A DNA stretch of 64,000 bases from Callipepla californica brunnescens (taxonomy: Eukaryota; Chordata; Aves; Galliformes; Odontophoridae): assembly GCA_023055505.1 (NCBI GenBank), contig JALIRH010000023.1:6578423-6642422 (forward strand), given 5' to 3'. The notes beneath the pieces are model-generated. The model was not told the DNA's origin and did not search any database. It was given only the letters and a program-made list of their open reading frames with translations. Position 1 is the stretch's first letter, and every line of letters begins with the position of its first letter. The position numbers and the translations under genes are program-made. Positions 37,901 through 48,867 of this stretch are shown piece after piece.

Positions 37901-38240
37901 GAATCTTATTTTATCTCTCTAAGCAATACCACTTGTTCTGTAAGTAGCTATTTAAAACCTAATTATTCTTTAAAAACATGGTGAATTAAAACTATTCTAA
38001 CAGTCAAGGAATACTCAATCTTTTCCAATATATGAGACGAGATAAGGAGAGGGCATAGCTGCATTCACTTTTTTTTTTTTTTTTTCCAAAGGAACTTAAT
38101 AAAATCGTATAGTTGATTTAACCTCCAGGTCACAGGAAAGGCTCTGATTAAAAAACCTATGAAGTATGGATACAAAACTGTGACATACTCAATAAGGTCA
38201 AAATCCCAATTCTTAACCTAAGAAACTGCAATGTTGGCTT
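34967..38240. other. Unique AT-rich DNA
   Basis: No gene recognised. Short AAAT repeat at 35603-35622 and a T17 run at 38069-38085. Confidence 0.5.
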
Positions 38241-38650
38241 TCACAGAATCACAGTATTGTAGGAGGTTGGAAGGGACCTTCAGAGATCATCTAGTCCAAC
38301 CTCCTGCCAAAGCAGCTCCCTAGCCCAGGTTGCACAGGTAGGCACCAGGCAGGTCTTGAATGTCCCCAGAGAAGGAGACTCCACCACCTCTCTGTGCAGC
38401 CTGTGCCAGTGCTCCATCACTGCACTGTGAAGAAGTTCCCATGCACATTTGTGTAGAACTTCCTATGCTTCAGTTTGTGGCCGTTTCCCCTCATCCTATC
38501 ACCACACACAGCTGAGAAAGAGTCCAGCCTTGTCCCTTTGCCTCCCACTCCTTAGATATTTATAGAAGTGGATCAGATCCTGTCTGAGACTTCTTTTCTC
38601 AAGGCTGAACAGACCCAGGTCTCTCAGCCTCTCCTCATAAGGGAGGTCAA
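38241..38650 (-). mobile_element. CR1 LINE 3' end, inverted partner
   Basis: The last 410 bases of a CR1 on the minus strand, starting with the TTCACAGAATCACAGTATTG tail. By eye it is nearly identical to the complement of 41090-41475, so both belong to one subfamily of similar age. It is 5'-truncated in the [18 protein letters not shown] region. A frame at 38499-38756 covers that part. Confidence 0.93.
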
Positions 38651-38899
38651 CAGGACAGAAAAAAGGTTGGGGATGTTGTAATTGTAGGAAATTGCAGGAA
38701 AAAAAATCTGGATCATCCTGTAGGATCTTGTGAGTACTCCTCAGAGGAGATACCATTGTGAACTCCCCACTTGAAATCTTATTTCATCCCTTTAGGGATA
38801 CCTGCACCTGTTGCTTTCCTGAAGTGTCTGTAATACTAGTGCGTGCAACATGCAAAATAAACAGAACAAGTTAGAGGACTGCATACAGTCACAAGGACA

Positions 38900-39420
38900 C
38901 ATTCTCATAGTGATCATGGAGATGTGGTGGGATGGCTTGCACGATTGGAATGCTGTCATGGATGCTATGTGACTTTTAAGAGAGACAGGTTGGTGAGGCA
39001 GCATGGTGGATTTGTTCTTTATGTGAGAGAGCAGCTGGAAGTGGAAGTATCAAACTTCACTTGGGGGGTGTGATGTACCAGTAGAAAACTTGTACGTGAA
39101 AATTAAGGGGTAGGCTACTGTGAGTGACACTGTTGTGGGGGTGTATTATAGGCCCCCTGATCAGGAGGAGAAAGTTGACAAGGCCTTCTAGAAGCAGCTG
39201 GAGGTAGCCTCACGATCTCAGGCATTGGATATCATGGGGGACTTCTATTATCCAGATATTTTCTGGGAAAGTAACATAGCCAGGCACCTGTGCTCCAGAC
39301 CATTCCTGCAATGTGTTGAAGATAGATTTCTGATGCAGGTGGTGGAGGAGCCAACAAGGAGTGGGGTGTTACTGTACCTTGTTCTTACTAATAAGGATAG
39401 GCTTGTTTAGGAAGTGAAGA
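38900..39420 (+). pseudogene. CR1 endonuclease remnant
   Basis: Translation in pieces gives the endonuclease domain: residues resembling RRGGFVLYVREQLEVE (about 39000-39045), YRPPDQEEKVDKAF (about 39150-39190) and a catalytic box written GDFY at 39237-39248 in place of GDFN. This is followed by VEEPTRSGVLLYLVLTNKD (39340-39400). The N-to-Y change, a stop in the YRPP block and other lesions make it inactive. Confidence 0.85.
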
Positions 39421-40146
39421 TTAGGGGCAGATTGGGATATTGTCACAAGATGTTGGAATTCAAGATCTTGAGTGGAAGAAGCAATCCAAAAAGTAGGACT
39501 GCTTCCCTGGACTTCAGGAGAGCCAACTTTGATCTCTTCTGAGACCTTTTGGAGCTATCCCATGGACTAGGGTATTGGAAGGTAAGGGGGCCTGTGAGAG
39601 CTGGTAAGCATTTAAACAGTGCTTCTTCAAAGTACAGGATCAGTGCATCACTGTGAGTAGGAAATTGGGTAAGGGTGGCAGAAGACCTGTGTGGATGAGC
39701 AAGGAGCTCATGCATAAACTCAAAGGGAATAGAAAGACTCATGAAATGTAGAAAAAGGGTTTGATCACTGGGAAAGAATATAGAATGTTGTCAGAGACTG
39801 CAGGGATGAAGCAAGGAAGGACAAAGCCAACCTGGAATTGGATCAGGCAAATTAGATAAAGGATAATTAGAAAGACTTTTTTAGTTATGTCAAAGGTAAA
39901 AGAAAGACTAGGGAAAATGTGAATCCCCTACTGAATGAGAGGGGTATTCTGGTAACAGGGACATGCCAAGAAGGCAAAGATACTAAATGCCTTCTTTGCT
40001 TCTGTCTTCACTGTGGGAACTCCCCCTCGGGACTCCTGGACTGTGGAGTTAAGTGAGAGGGTCTGGGGAATGGAAGGCTCCCCTTTGGTGAGGGAGGAAA
40101 TAGTCCAAGAGCACCTATGCAACATCAATATATGTAAATCCAAAGA

Positions 40147-41320
40147 ATGCATCCACATGTGCTGAGGGAGTTGGCAGAGAGGACTGACAAGCTGCTCTCT
40201 GTCACCTTTGAGAGGTCTTGGAGAATGGGAGAGGGGCCTGAAGACTGGAGGATAGCCAGTGGCACTGCGGTCTTTAAGAAAGGCAAGAAGGAGGTCCAGG
40301 AAACTACTGGCCAGTCAACCTCACCTCTGCCCCTGGAAAGGTGATGGAACAGCTTGCTCTGAATGCTGTACACAGGCAATTGGAATGGAAAAGTGTTATC
40401 AGGAGTAGTCAGCAAGGATTCACCAGGGGGAGGTTGATCTTGAGCAACCTTATAACATTCTCTGATGTCATTACTGACCAGGTGGATGGGGAGAGAGCAG
40501 TGGCTGTAGGCTACTTTGATTTCAGCAAGGCATTTGACGCTGTCTCCCACAGCATCCTTATAACAATGCTGCGGAAGTGTGGAACAGTCAAGTGTATGGT
40601 GAGATGGGCTGAGAACTTGCTGAATGGAAGAGTTCAGAGTGTTGTGATCAGTGGAGCAGAGTCCAACTGGAGGCCTGTATTTAGCAGTGCTCCTCAAAGG
40701 TCGGTGCTAGGTCTAGTCCTGTTCACCTTGCACCTAGGGAGGAATAACCACATGCACTGGTAAAATTTAGGTGATGAGTTGCTGCAGAGGAGCTCTGAGG
40801 AGAGGGACCTTGGTGTCCCGGTGGACAACAGGTTGGCTGTGAGCCAGCAGTGTGCCCTGGTGGCCAAGAAGGCCAATGGGATCCTGGGGTGCATTAAAAA
40901 GAGCATGGACAGCAGGTCAAGGAGGTAATCCTCCCCCTCTACTCTGCCCTGGTGAGGCCTCACCTGGAGTACTGTGTCGAGTTCTGGGCTCCTTGATACA
41001 AAAAAGGCAAGGATCTCCTTGACAGAGTCCAGAGGAAGACTATGAAGATGATAAATGACATAGAACACCTCCCTTATGAGGAAAGGCTGATACACCAGGG
41101 TCTGTTCAGCCTTGAGAAAAGAAGACTTAGAGGGGATCTGATCCACTGCTATAAATATCCAAGAAGTGGGAGGCAAAGGGATGAGGCTGGACTCTTTCTC
41201 AGCTGTGTGTGGTGATAGGATGAGGGGAAATGGCCACAAACTGAAGCATAGGAAGTTCTGCACAAATATGCATGGGAACCTCTTCACAGTGCAGTGATGG
41301 AGCACTGGCACAGGCTGCAC
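40147..41320 (+). pseudogene. CR1 reverse transcriptase remnant without catalytic box
   Basis: Frames at 40147-40344 and 40341-40763 carry HVLRELAERTDKLLSVTFER, SSQQGFTRGRLILSNLITF, YFDFSKAFDAVSHSILI (first palm aspartates intact) and APQRSVLGLVLF. At about 40725 the sequence jumps to LHLGRNNHMHW, skipping roughly 65 residues that normally include FADDTKLGG. The C-terminal blocks continue to about 41300 with frameshifts. The large antisense frame in 40694-41320 is a shadow. Confidence 0.88.
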
Positions 41321-41475
41321 AGAGAGGTGGTGGAGTCTCCTTCTCCTGGGACATTCAAGACCTGCCTGGTGCCTACCTGTGCAACCTGGGCTAGGGAGCT
41401 GCTTTGGCAGGAGGTTGGACTAGATGATCTCTGAAGGTCCCTTCCAACCCCCTACAATACTGTGATTCTGTGAAT

Positions 41476-42975
41476 ATCTGATATTTAGGCATTAGTTCTT
41501 CTTGAGAATACATCATTAAGCTAATCAGATTTTCTGCCTTTGAAGAGACTATTCTATTTATTTATTTATTTTCAAGTAATCTCTCAGTCTTGTTTAACAA
41601 GCTTAATTATTAAACTCCGAAGCATTTTCACTACGAGGCATTTTGCCAACTCAAAAATTACAGAAATTAACAATTTTCTACACAATTTTCAATTTTCCAA
41701 CATTGTTTAAAAAGCTTAAAAGACAGAACTGAATGCTTTCTAGTGTACTACTCATCTTGGTGATATGCAGAGATAAAGTTTGCTCATTTGTATAGTTGGA
41801 GAATGCTTTATCCAACCTTATTTCAGAATCATTTGAAGTTGCTTGTCCACTGTGGTCTATAAATCCATACAGAATTGCTACTTACTTGGATCTGATCCTT
41901 CAGCAATTTTTATAGCCTATGTCCCCTGTCCACAGCAGTGAAATTTACTTCTCTTACCACTGCCAAGCTAATTATTTCTACCCAGCCTTGTTATGGTCTC
42001 ATGTATGCTGTAACTTTAGATAGTGTTGACTGCGTGAGAGACAGAGAATGAGAATTTTTGGAAAGGGATTCATCTTTTACCCATCTGAATCATCTAATTT
42101 AGGATGGAATAAGCCGAACTACTGAAAAACTCTTGTGATGTCAACTGAATATATACAAATCTTTTATATATATAGTATACTAAATATAGTGGAACACCAA
42201 CGCTATAATCAGCAGAGTTGTTAAAATAATTTACTTATCCTTCAGTTACTGGAAGTCATTAGACACTATAATTTATAACTTGCAATTTCTCAATAAAAAA
42301 AAAAAATCTCAGAGGTGAATGCAGACTACCAAATGTATCAGATTATTTTACAAAAAAAGACTTGAATTTTTAACTTTTTTGTTTTCCTGACAAATCTAAC
42401 TTTAAAATGAGACAGTCTGTTCTGTCCAGTGATGAGATATGCATCTACAAACCAATGGATTTTAATATCAGAGAGATCAGTTCTCACAGATTTTGAGCGT
42501 GACAGTAAAACATTAGAAGGAAAACTTTTGCTGGTATTTCATCTAAAATGAAATACAGAGCACTATAAGTGTTAGGGATGAATACGTGTAATATCAGCCA
42601 TTTATTATCAAGGCAGTGGAAGTATTTGCAGTCACAAGTAGTATCTGAGTTTCTAAAAGCTTTAAGATACATAGTTTAAAATAAGGAATCTACAACTGTG
42701 TGTCTAAAATTGACTGTAAGTATGAGGGTCCTCTTACGCTTAAGGTAGCATATTTCTATATTTTACTTCTAAGTTATAATTGAACAGATTAAATTTCTAT
42801 CAGATACTCCTATTTCCTCTCTGACTGTATAAGAAAGAGTAAAAAATCCTGAAGAGCAAGAACTTTGTTTAACAATGATGAAGCACACAAGGGTTGCAAA
42901 TATTTTAATACGTTGCCGCACTATGTCAGAAGTGGATGTTGATGGTATGATAACATAAGTTGAACCTTTCCACTA
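41476..42975. other. Unique AT-rich DNA
   Basis: Nothing recognised beyond short A/T tracts. Confidence 0.5.
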
Positions 42976-43300
42976 ATATCCTGTTACACTTTGTTGCCAT
43001 GTGACACATGACAGGAGAGGGGCAGTCTAACAGAATGCTGAATGAAGCGTGAATGGAACAAAGGTGTGTCACTGAATTCCTCAGTGAGACAAAAATGGCA
43101 CCTACTGACGTTCATCACTTTCTCTGTATGTTTCTGGAGACCAAATATTTGAGATGAGCGATCTGAGGCAGACAGTGATGCTTTTTGATATTGATGATAG
43201 CAGTGTGAAAGACACTCATGCTTTAGATGGCCATTCACAACTTTCATCTGTTGTAATTTCCATGGAAATAAATGGGAGGCATTACTTTCAGAACAATGTA
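42976..43300 (+). mobile_element. Mariner-like element, deleted and 5'-truncated (copy C)
   Basis: A plus-strand relative of copies A and B. It starts abruptly near 42976 inside the pre-coding part. It keeps the transposase start region (EQRCVTEFLSETKMAPTDVH read at about 43057-43122), then passes into the 3' end with the inverted repeat ATGGGAGGCATTACTTTCAG and a TA at 43299-43300. The left inverted repeat is missing and the catalytic domain is deleted. Confidence 0.8.
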
Positions 43301-44226
43301 TGTAGCTAAAATTTCCCACTTACTCATCACGTCTACTTTTCAAGACATTGTTACAAGCAGTATAAGAACTTCCTATAGCTACTTACAGGAGAAATCTGTT
43401 GATGTTTTCTTGTGTATTGTTTTAGAGTTTGTGGTAATAAAAAAATAGAAGTATACTCATAGAACTCTCAGTTGTTTTTGTATATAGACTTATGAGGCCT
43501 TTAAAAAGCTTTCTTTTCATATTACCATATTTCATATTTTGAAATCCTTATTTTTATGCTTTACAGTTTATTTTTAAAATGTTATTTTTAATAAAATATT
43601 GAACTTTTAATGTAATCAAATTTCCTGATAGATAAAACAAACACCCTATTTATTCTTGTTTACTAAAATATACTATATTTTAATTAGCACTGAGAAAATG
43701 TTCAGCATTTACTCTGCAAAACTGCATACTAATGCCTGTAAACAAGTGTTAGCAGTTTTATTACATTCCATTTCACATTAAGTATTGTATGGTATTTCAA
43801 TTTTCACAGTTTAATTAAGGACAGTAATGAGATTCTAATGCCCACTTAATTACTTGACTACATTTACAATATGATTAATCAGCTGCCCATGATGCCCCAC
43901 TTCTCTATGTAGACTAATAAAGAAGTCTCAGTTGGCAAAGCAACTTGTGGAAAGGAATGACTATGTCACCAGTTCTGTATATAAGGAGTGAAAAATAAAA
44001 ACAAACTCTTTGCTGATCTTGCAGAACAACAGTCTTGAGGGAAAAGTAATTGACACAGAGTAGATACCTAAAATTAAAAGAATGTGTGTAGCTTTTTTTT
44101 TTTTTGCACGTTTGCTTGCAGTCTTTTTTAATTCTTTTTAATTGTACAAGTTGCAAAAGTAGTAAGCTGTCTGCTTGGGCCCAGTTGAGACAAAACCAAA
44201 AATGTTTGTATTTCCTCTGTTTATAG
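43301..44226. other. Unique AT-rich DNA
   Basis: No features recognised. T13 run near 44092-44105. Confidence 0.5.
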
Positions 44227-44616
44227 CTTTTTCCAAAACAAAGTACAGGACATCAGCATACTTATGTAGTAGGTTATTAACTGCAAAATTGCAAAAACCT
44301 CTGCCCTACTTTCATGCCTACTCTTGTTACATGGATGCGCCTGCACTGCAGAATACCTAGGCTAGAATTTTTTGAATCCTACATCTCCTGGGATGACATC
44401 AAACAGCATGAAGACAAGTATCAAGATATTCCCTTCTACATCTGGCTTCTGTTGCAGTCCCTTCTGGAGTATTTTGAAGACAAGATGAAACATGACTTAC
44501 TTGCAATGTCCCAGAGTATCTGAGATCAACCCTGAAGTTCTCTTGATGCCTTACTAAGCTGTGGTATTCTTCCTAGAAACAAGTATGACTTTTTCTATTG
44601 TGAACTGGAGATGATG
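44227..44616 (+). pseudogene. Exon-like broken coding segment, unknown gene
   Basis: This stretch looks protein-coding, and I do not recognise it as a repeat. It is preceded by a good pyrimidine-rich splice acceptor (TTTCCTCTGTTTATAG, ending 44226) and followed by a donor-like GTAAGC at 44617. The 390 bases translate to PYFHAYSCYMDAPALQ (first frame), then YISWDDIKQHEDKYQD and IPFYIWLLLQSLLEYFEDKM (second frame), then GILPRNKYDFFYCELEMM. One frameshift near 44365 and three in-frame stops (about 44358, 44521 and 44533) break it. The composition (aromatic, acidic and charged residues in ordinary proportions, no low complexity) differs from the random frames around it. It could be an exon of a decayed host gene, a pseudogene, or an unusual retained frame. 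I cannot name the protein. Confidence 0.45.
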
Positions 44617-46164
44617 GTAAGCATGAGAGGGATATCTTCTGAATATGCTGTATTAGTTAAATATAATGTTTAAATTACACATTTGTCATTATTTAAAACT
44701 ATTGTAAGACCTATGCCAGTTCCCCCCAAACAAGGACACACACTTATATTGTCAGTTGTGTTTTGCTTTACTGCCCTATTTTCTCTCTCTGACTTTTACA
44801 GTAGCCATAAACAAGTCCCTAAAAAGTCCTGAGCACATTCTTTCTCTGAAACATAGACTCTTGCTCCTCCACCATCTAATCTTAGCTTCTAATGGTCTGA
44901 GGAATATACTGAGAAATTGTATTTAAACTACTAGAAAAATAATTTCTTCTTCATCAATTAAAACGGAAACCACTAAAAACTTCCAATAAATAAATAAAAC
45001 TCTACTATTTCACCTTTTCTTCACCTTGTTCCCAGATTTTCTGTACAGATATAGTGTATATGACCAGCAATTACGCAGTAGGAAACATGTTATGCGTGGT
45101 GGTGGTGTACTGGGACATCATAGAGGCATTTTACTACACAGTTCTTTCCTTATGTAATTCTCAAAACTATACAGGAACTACTGAAATCTGGCCCAATAGG
45201 ACCCTTATATAGAACTATTAAGAGACTGCAGTGCTAATTAATTTGAGCACAGTGACAGAATCTAGTCCTCTCGGGTGTTTGAATTTAGGAATTTGGTACT
45301 AGCTACTAAAAAAGAGAGAGAGAGGAAGAGAGGAATAGTTTAGCACTTTAGAGAAATTATATATATATATGATGCTACATAAAAATCTAATCAACATTTT
45401 GGGTGTATTTCAAGTTGTTATTTTTTCACTCAAAACATTATCTGACCATTTGAAAAACAATTTTTGAATGTATTTCCTGTTTTACTCTTCTTCTAAGCTG
45501 CATTTTCTAGTAACAAAAAGAATTCATTAAAATATAAGGTCTTTTTTTGTATTCCCAAATTCAGAAGGGCATGAAAGAAATTGAATTATATCATACAAAG
45601 GAAGTAAACATTTCTGATTTGACACTGCCTAATCCCTGTTTGTCCAGGAAATAGAGTACTTGTCGTGGAATATCCAGGTAGTTGGTAGGTTAGATGGTTG
45701 GTAAATAGTAGGTAGTTGATTGGTAGATAGTAGGTTTTAGGCATACCATGGCAGTAATAATAAATTTATCTACTACAGATTATTTTCCTCTCTTCTTGTT
45801 AGATTATGCAAAGAATTTGCTACACATCTTAACCAGCATAGTCCAAGTCTACATTTTCCTTTTATTTCAACCGAAGGCTTATGTAACAACTTCAGTGGTA
45901 ATATTTCATGATATCAGTTATTCACAGGAGATTACTGAATGACCTCATTAACAGCATCAGCTTTTTCTTATCATTTTCTACCTAATTCTGTAGATCTGTA
46001 GGAGAAGATATGAGCAATCTTTCTTCCTTTTTTTTTGCCTTGCTTCTCCTACCTCACCTTTCTTCTTTCGTAAATCAAAGCATCATAAAGGTTTGGACCA
46101 ACTGCAGCAAATTATGCTAGATAATTTTAGAGTCTTATAATCATTTAGTTAAGGAAAGACCACA
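44617..46164. other. Unique AT-rich DNA
   Basis: No gene recognised. Contains a loose GGTAG/GGTTGGTA tandem stretch at 45677-45735 and a GA tract near 45310-45330. Confidence 0.5.
45677..45735. repeat. Imperfect tandem of GGTAG/TTGGTAGA-type units
   Basis: Six or so related short units (GTTGGTAG, GGTTGGTAAATAGTA, GGTAGTTGATTGGTAGATAGTA) repeated head to tail with drift. Confidence 0.7.
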
Positions 46165-46385
46165 GTTAAACCATCCACCTAACACCATAGATCCCTATCT
46201 GTACCTTGTTTCTAAGCACCACATCCACTCATCTCATAAACACCTCCAGAAATGATGCCAGCATTTTCCAGGCCTGCAAGTTTCAATCCCTAACCACACT
46301 TTCTTGATGAAATTCTTCATGATATCTAATGTAAATCTTGCCTGGCACAACTCGAGGCTGTTACCTCAGGTTGTGTCACATGCTA
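46165..46385 (-). mobile_element. Old CR1 LINE 3' fragment
   Basis: The minus-strand CR1 3' region is recognisable from the blocks TTTCTAAGCACCACATCCAC, CACCTCCAGAAATGATG and TCTAATGTAAATCTTGCC at about 46209-46343. It is highly diverged, lacks the tail, and is truncated at both ends. Confidence 0.7.
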
Positions 46386-48867
46386 TCAATACAGAGTAGG
46401 AGGAAGAAATGTAAAAATTCCTGTAAGTTTCTGTAATTTGTTTCACATTTAGTCACTGACAAGGAAAGATTACCCTCAACATCTGGAAATAAAATAAAAG
46501 TAAGACAGCGTGTCTACTCCAAAAGTTTCTTCACTTTCATGCCTGCTAAAATCTTTCATTCTGCTTGCTGTAAGTAACTATGCTATGAGTTAGTAGCAAC
46601 AAGAAATAGCATTGTCTGCAGATAATTCTTTCGTATTACTGGGAAAAAAGATTATTTAGTATTTTTCCTTTCATGAAATATTCAGTCTTCTGGTAATTGA
46701 AATAATTTAACTACAGTTTTCATAGATATGGGATCATAAAAGCAGGGAGAAAAACCTCCATAATTTTGATTTGCTATTATATTGTATTAGAATTTGCCTG
46801 CTGGCAGTATTTCATGAATGCTTTAAGTACCATCACTACAAGACAGCAATTCTGATTTGTATCAGGACTCTACCCTCTGTACCTCAGCCACAGCTGCTGA
46901 ATAATGTATTATGCATCAGAGAAGCATGGCAGGAGTTTTGTTTTTATAACTTAGCAGCCTTATATTCAGTGTACAGTGCTGAAGGGAGTAAGTCCTTGTT
47001 AACTGTAGGCCATGATTTCTCAGTTTCCAGGTGTCAAACTCCCATTAAGTCTTCTTCCTCGTTTGAATTCATTCACCTTGGATAGTTCTGCTGATTTGGA
47101 TGTTTAAGTAAAAATGCAGATTACCTTTTAAGAATACAGATATGTTTGGATTTTCACAGCTTGCAGCTACATTTCTTTGGAAGCTGAATAATGCATCACC
47201 AGTGCTTCCAGCAGGTAGAAGTAGAAGCAAAAAGAAAAAGTGATGCCCTGTTGGTCATAGTTTATATGTCTGAAGTCTCAAGTTCAGGATCTGACATTTC
47301 TTCATGGAATTGTATAAATGAAAAAGAAAATTTTACACGTGTTGCATTCAAACATATCTCCTTTAACAGACTATAAGGCAGTTGCCCTGAATTATTTCTA
47401 CATAAACTCCACAATTCCTAGAAATAAGATGAGTAAACTTGAAAGAAAATTGCCTTTATGTAAGAATATCGATGTGATAACATTAAATTCTGTAATTAAA
47501 GGTAAAATATTTGAAGGAAAATTAAAGCAGATTTTGTAAGAGGAGCAGTGATTTATTCTTATAGTCAAATATTCAATAGAAAATTCCCTGTACACTCAAA
47601 ATAGCAAAACATTTTGGAAAAGAAGGATTTCAAGAAAAAATAGATAATAATGGTCATTCACAAATGTTACCGTATTTACAGTGTGAAAGCAGTGAACCAA
47701 CAAAGTGAAGATAAAAAGGTGCTTTATTTTTACATAAAATCACACTAGCAATGCATAGACAACTTAAACACATCAGGAATTAATTACATTTGAAAAAAAA
47801 AATTATAGATTTGTACCAGGAAAATGTGACTAGACTTCCTAGTCAGAACTTGAGATAGAGTGATCAGTTTTAAGTATGAAGTAAAAGTTCTGTACCAGCT
47901 GCGAATTAACTTATTTTTCAGATGGACCAGAGTTAAGATGAAATGGGTTAGTTTCCATAACAGAATTTAAATGAAGCTAGATGAAAATTCGAATTTCTGC
48001 AAGAGACATATGATACAGTTTGTTTTCATGTCTGTTGTGTCAGAGGAGACTTGCTGAAAATCTCGTTCTCAAAAATTCCAGCAATTTGAACAGTGTTCTC
48101 CAAGACAGAGGAAAATTCTCTAAGGGAAGAACCAGCAAAATTGGCATTGAGAAGGCAAGCAGCCAATCTGTTGAAGAATTTGTCTGAGGACATTGTATAC
48201 CTCAGTCTAACACAAGGGGACTAATTAGCTTGAACAATCGTATTTATCTCAGTCCATAACAGTTCAACATCTGTGTCAGGGGAAATGTTGTTTCTCACTT
48301 GTAGGAAACAATAATTAATATTAATTAAACTGCTCTTGCTGCAGTGTAATCTAATAACTTCTACCAACCATTACTAAGTCTTTAGTCTGTTGATCCTTAA
48401 ATTATTTCCCTTGTTGGATCTGTGTAAACTGATGCTCTGCTTAAAACTTTGCAGGGTAGATTGTAGAGAGAACTGCCCAGGTATGACTGACATGAGGGAG
48501 TGACACATGCTAGACACAGGATTTCTGCCTGTTCATTTATTCAACCACGATTATCAGTTTCTAGTAGTAAGCAGTCTAAGCCATAAATATACTTCAATTA
48601 TGCACTAAAATACTGCAAATATAATGGGTCCTGCATTAAAATAATTTCTGAGTTCTCAAAGTTGTAATTTTTGCTTATATTTCACCGAATAATATAATAA
48701 CAAATCTTTCAAAGAGAAGCTGAACTGATGTGAATTCTGATTCTGGTGATTTTTAGGGGTAAACTTTTGTTCTTCAGAATTCATTGAAATTCAAACATAG
48801 AAACCTTATGAATTATGTTTCTTTTTCACTGTTCCTTTATTAATTCGTCAATCTAAAATGCATGTTT
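46386..48867. other. Unique AT-rich DNA
   Basis: No gene recognised. Frames at 46771-47085 and 47191-47539 lack protein-family features. Confidence 0.5.

Larger units (their letters stand above)
38845..41475 (+). mobile_element. CR1 LINE, near full-length ORF2 span
   Basis: The most extensive CR1 here, about 2.63 kb. It starts in the endonuclease (a VVGGLARLECCHGCY-like block; the expected WWDDSHDWNAVMDG residues are readable in pieces at 38920-38970). It runs through the linker, RT fingers and first palm motif, then ORF2 C-terminal blocks and 3' UTR to the TGTGATTCTGTGAAT tail. It carries frameshifts, stops and a deletion that removes the FADD box at about 40730. ORF1 and the 5' promoter are not present. 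Confidence 0.94.

Noticed and set aside
40720..40760. Possible splice junction explaining the FADD-box deletion
   Set aside because: The bases at the junction do not show GT at the donor side or a convincing acceptor, so a deletion or template jump is more likely.
40694..41320. 208-codon minus-strand open frame
   Set aside because: It is the antisense of the plus-strand CR1 ORF2 and 3' UTR; the real coding content (RT C-terminal blocks) is on the plus strand.
46771..47085. 104-codon plus-strand frame
   Set aside because: No family resemblance, no coding periodicity that I could see, and no splice context.
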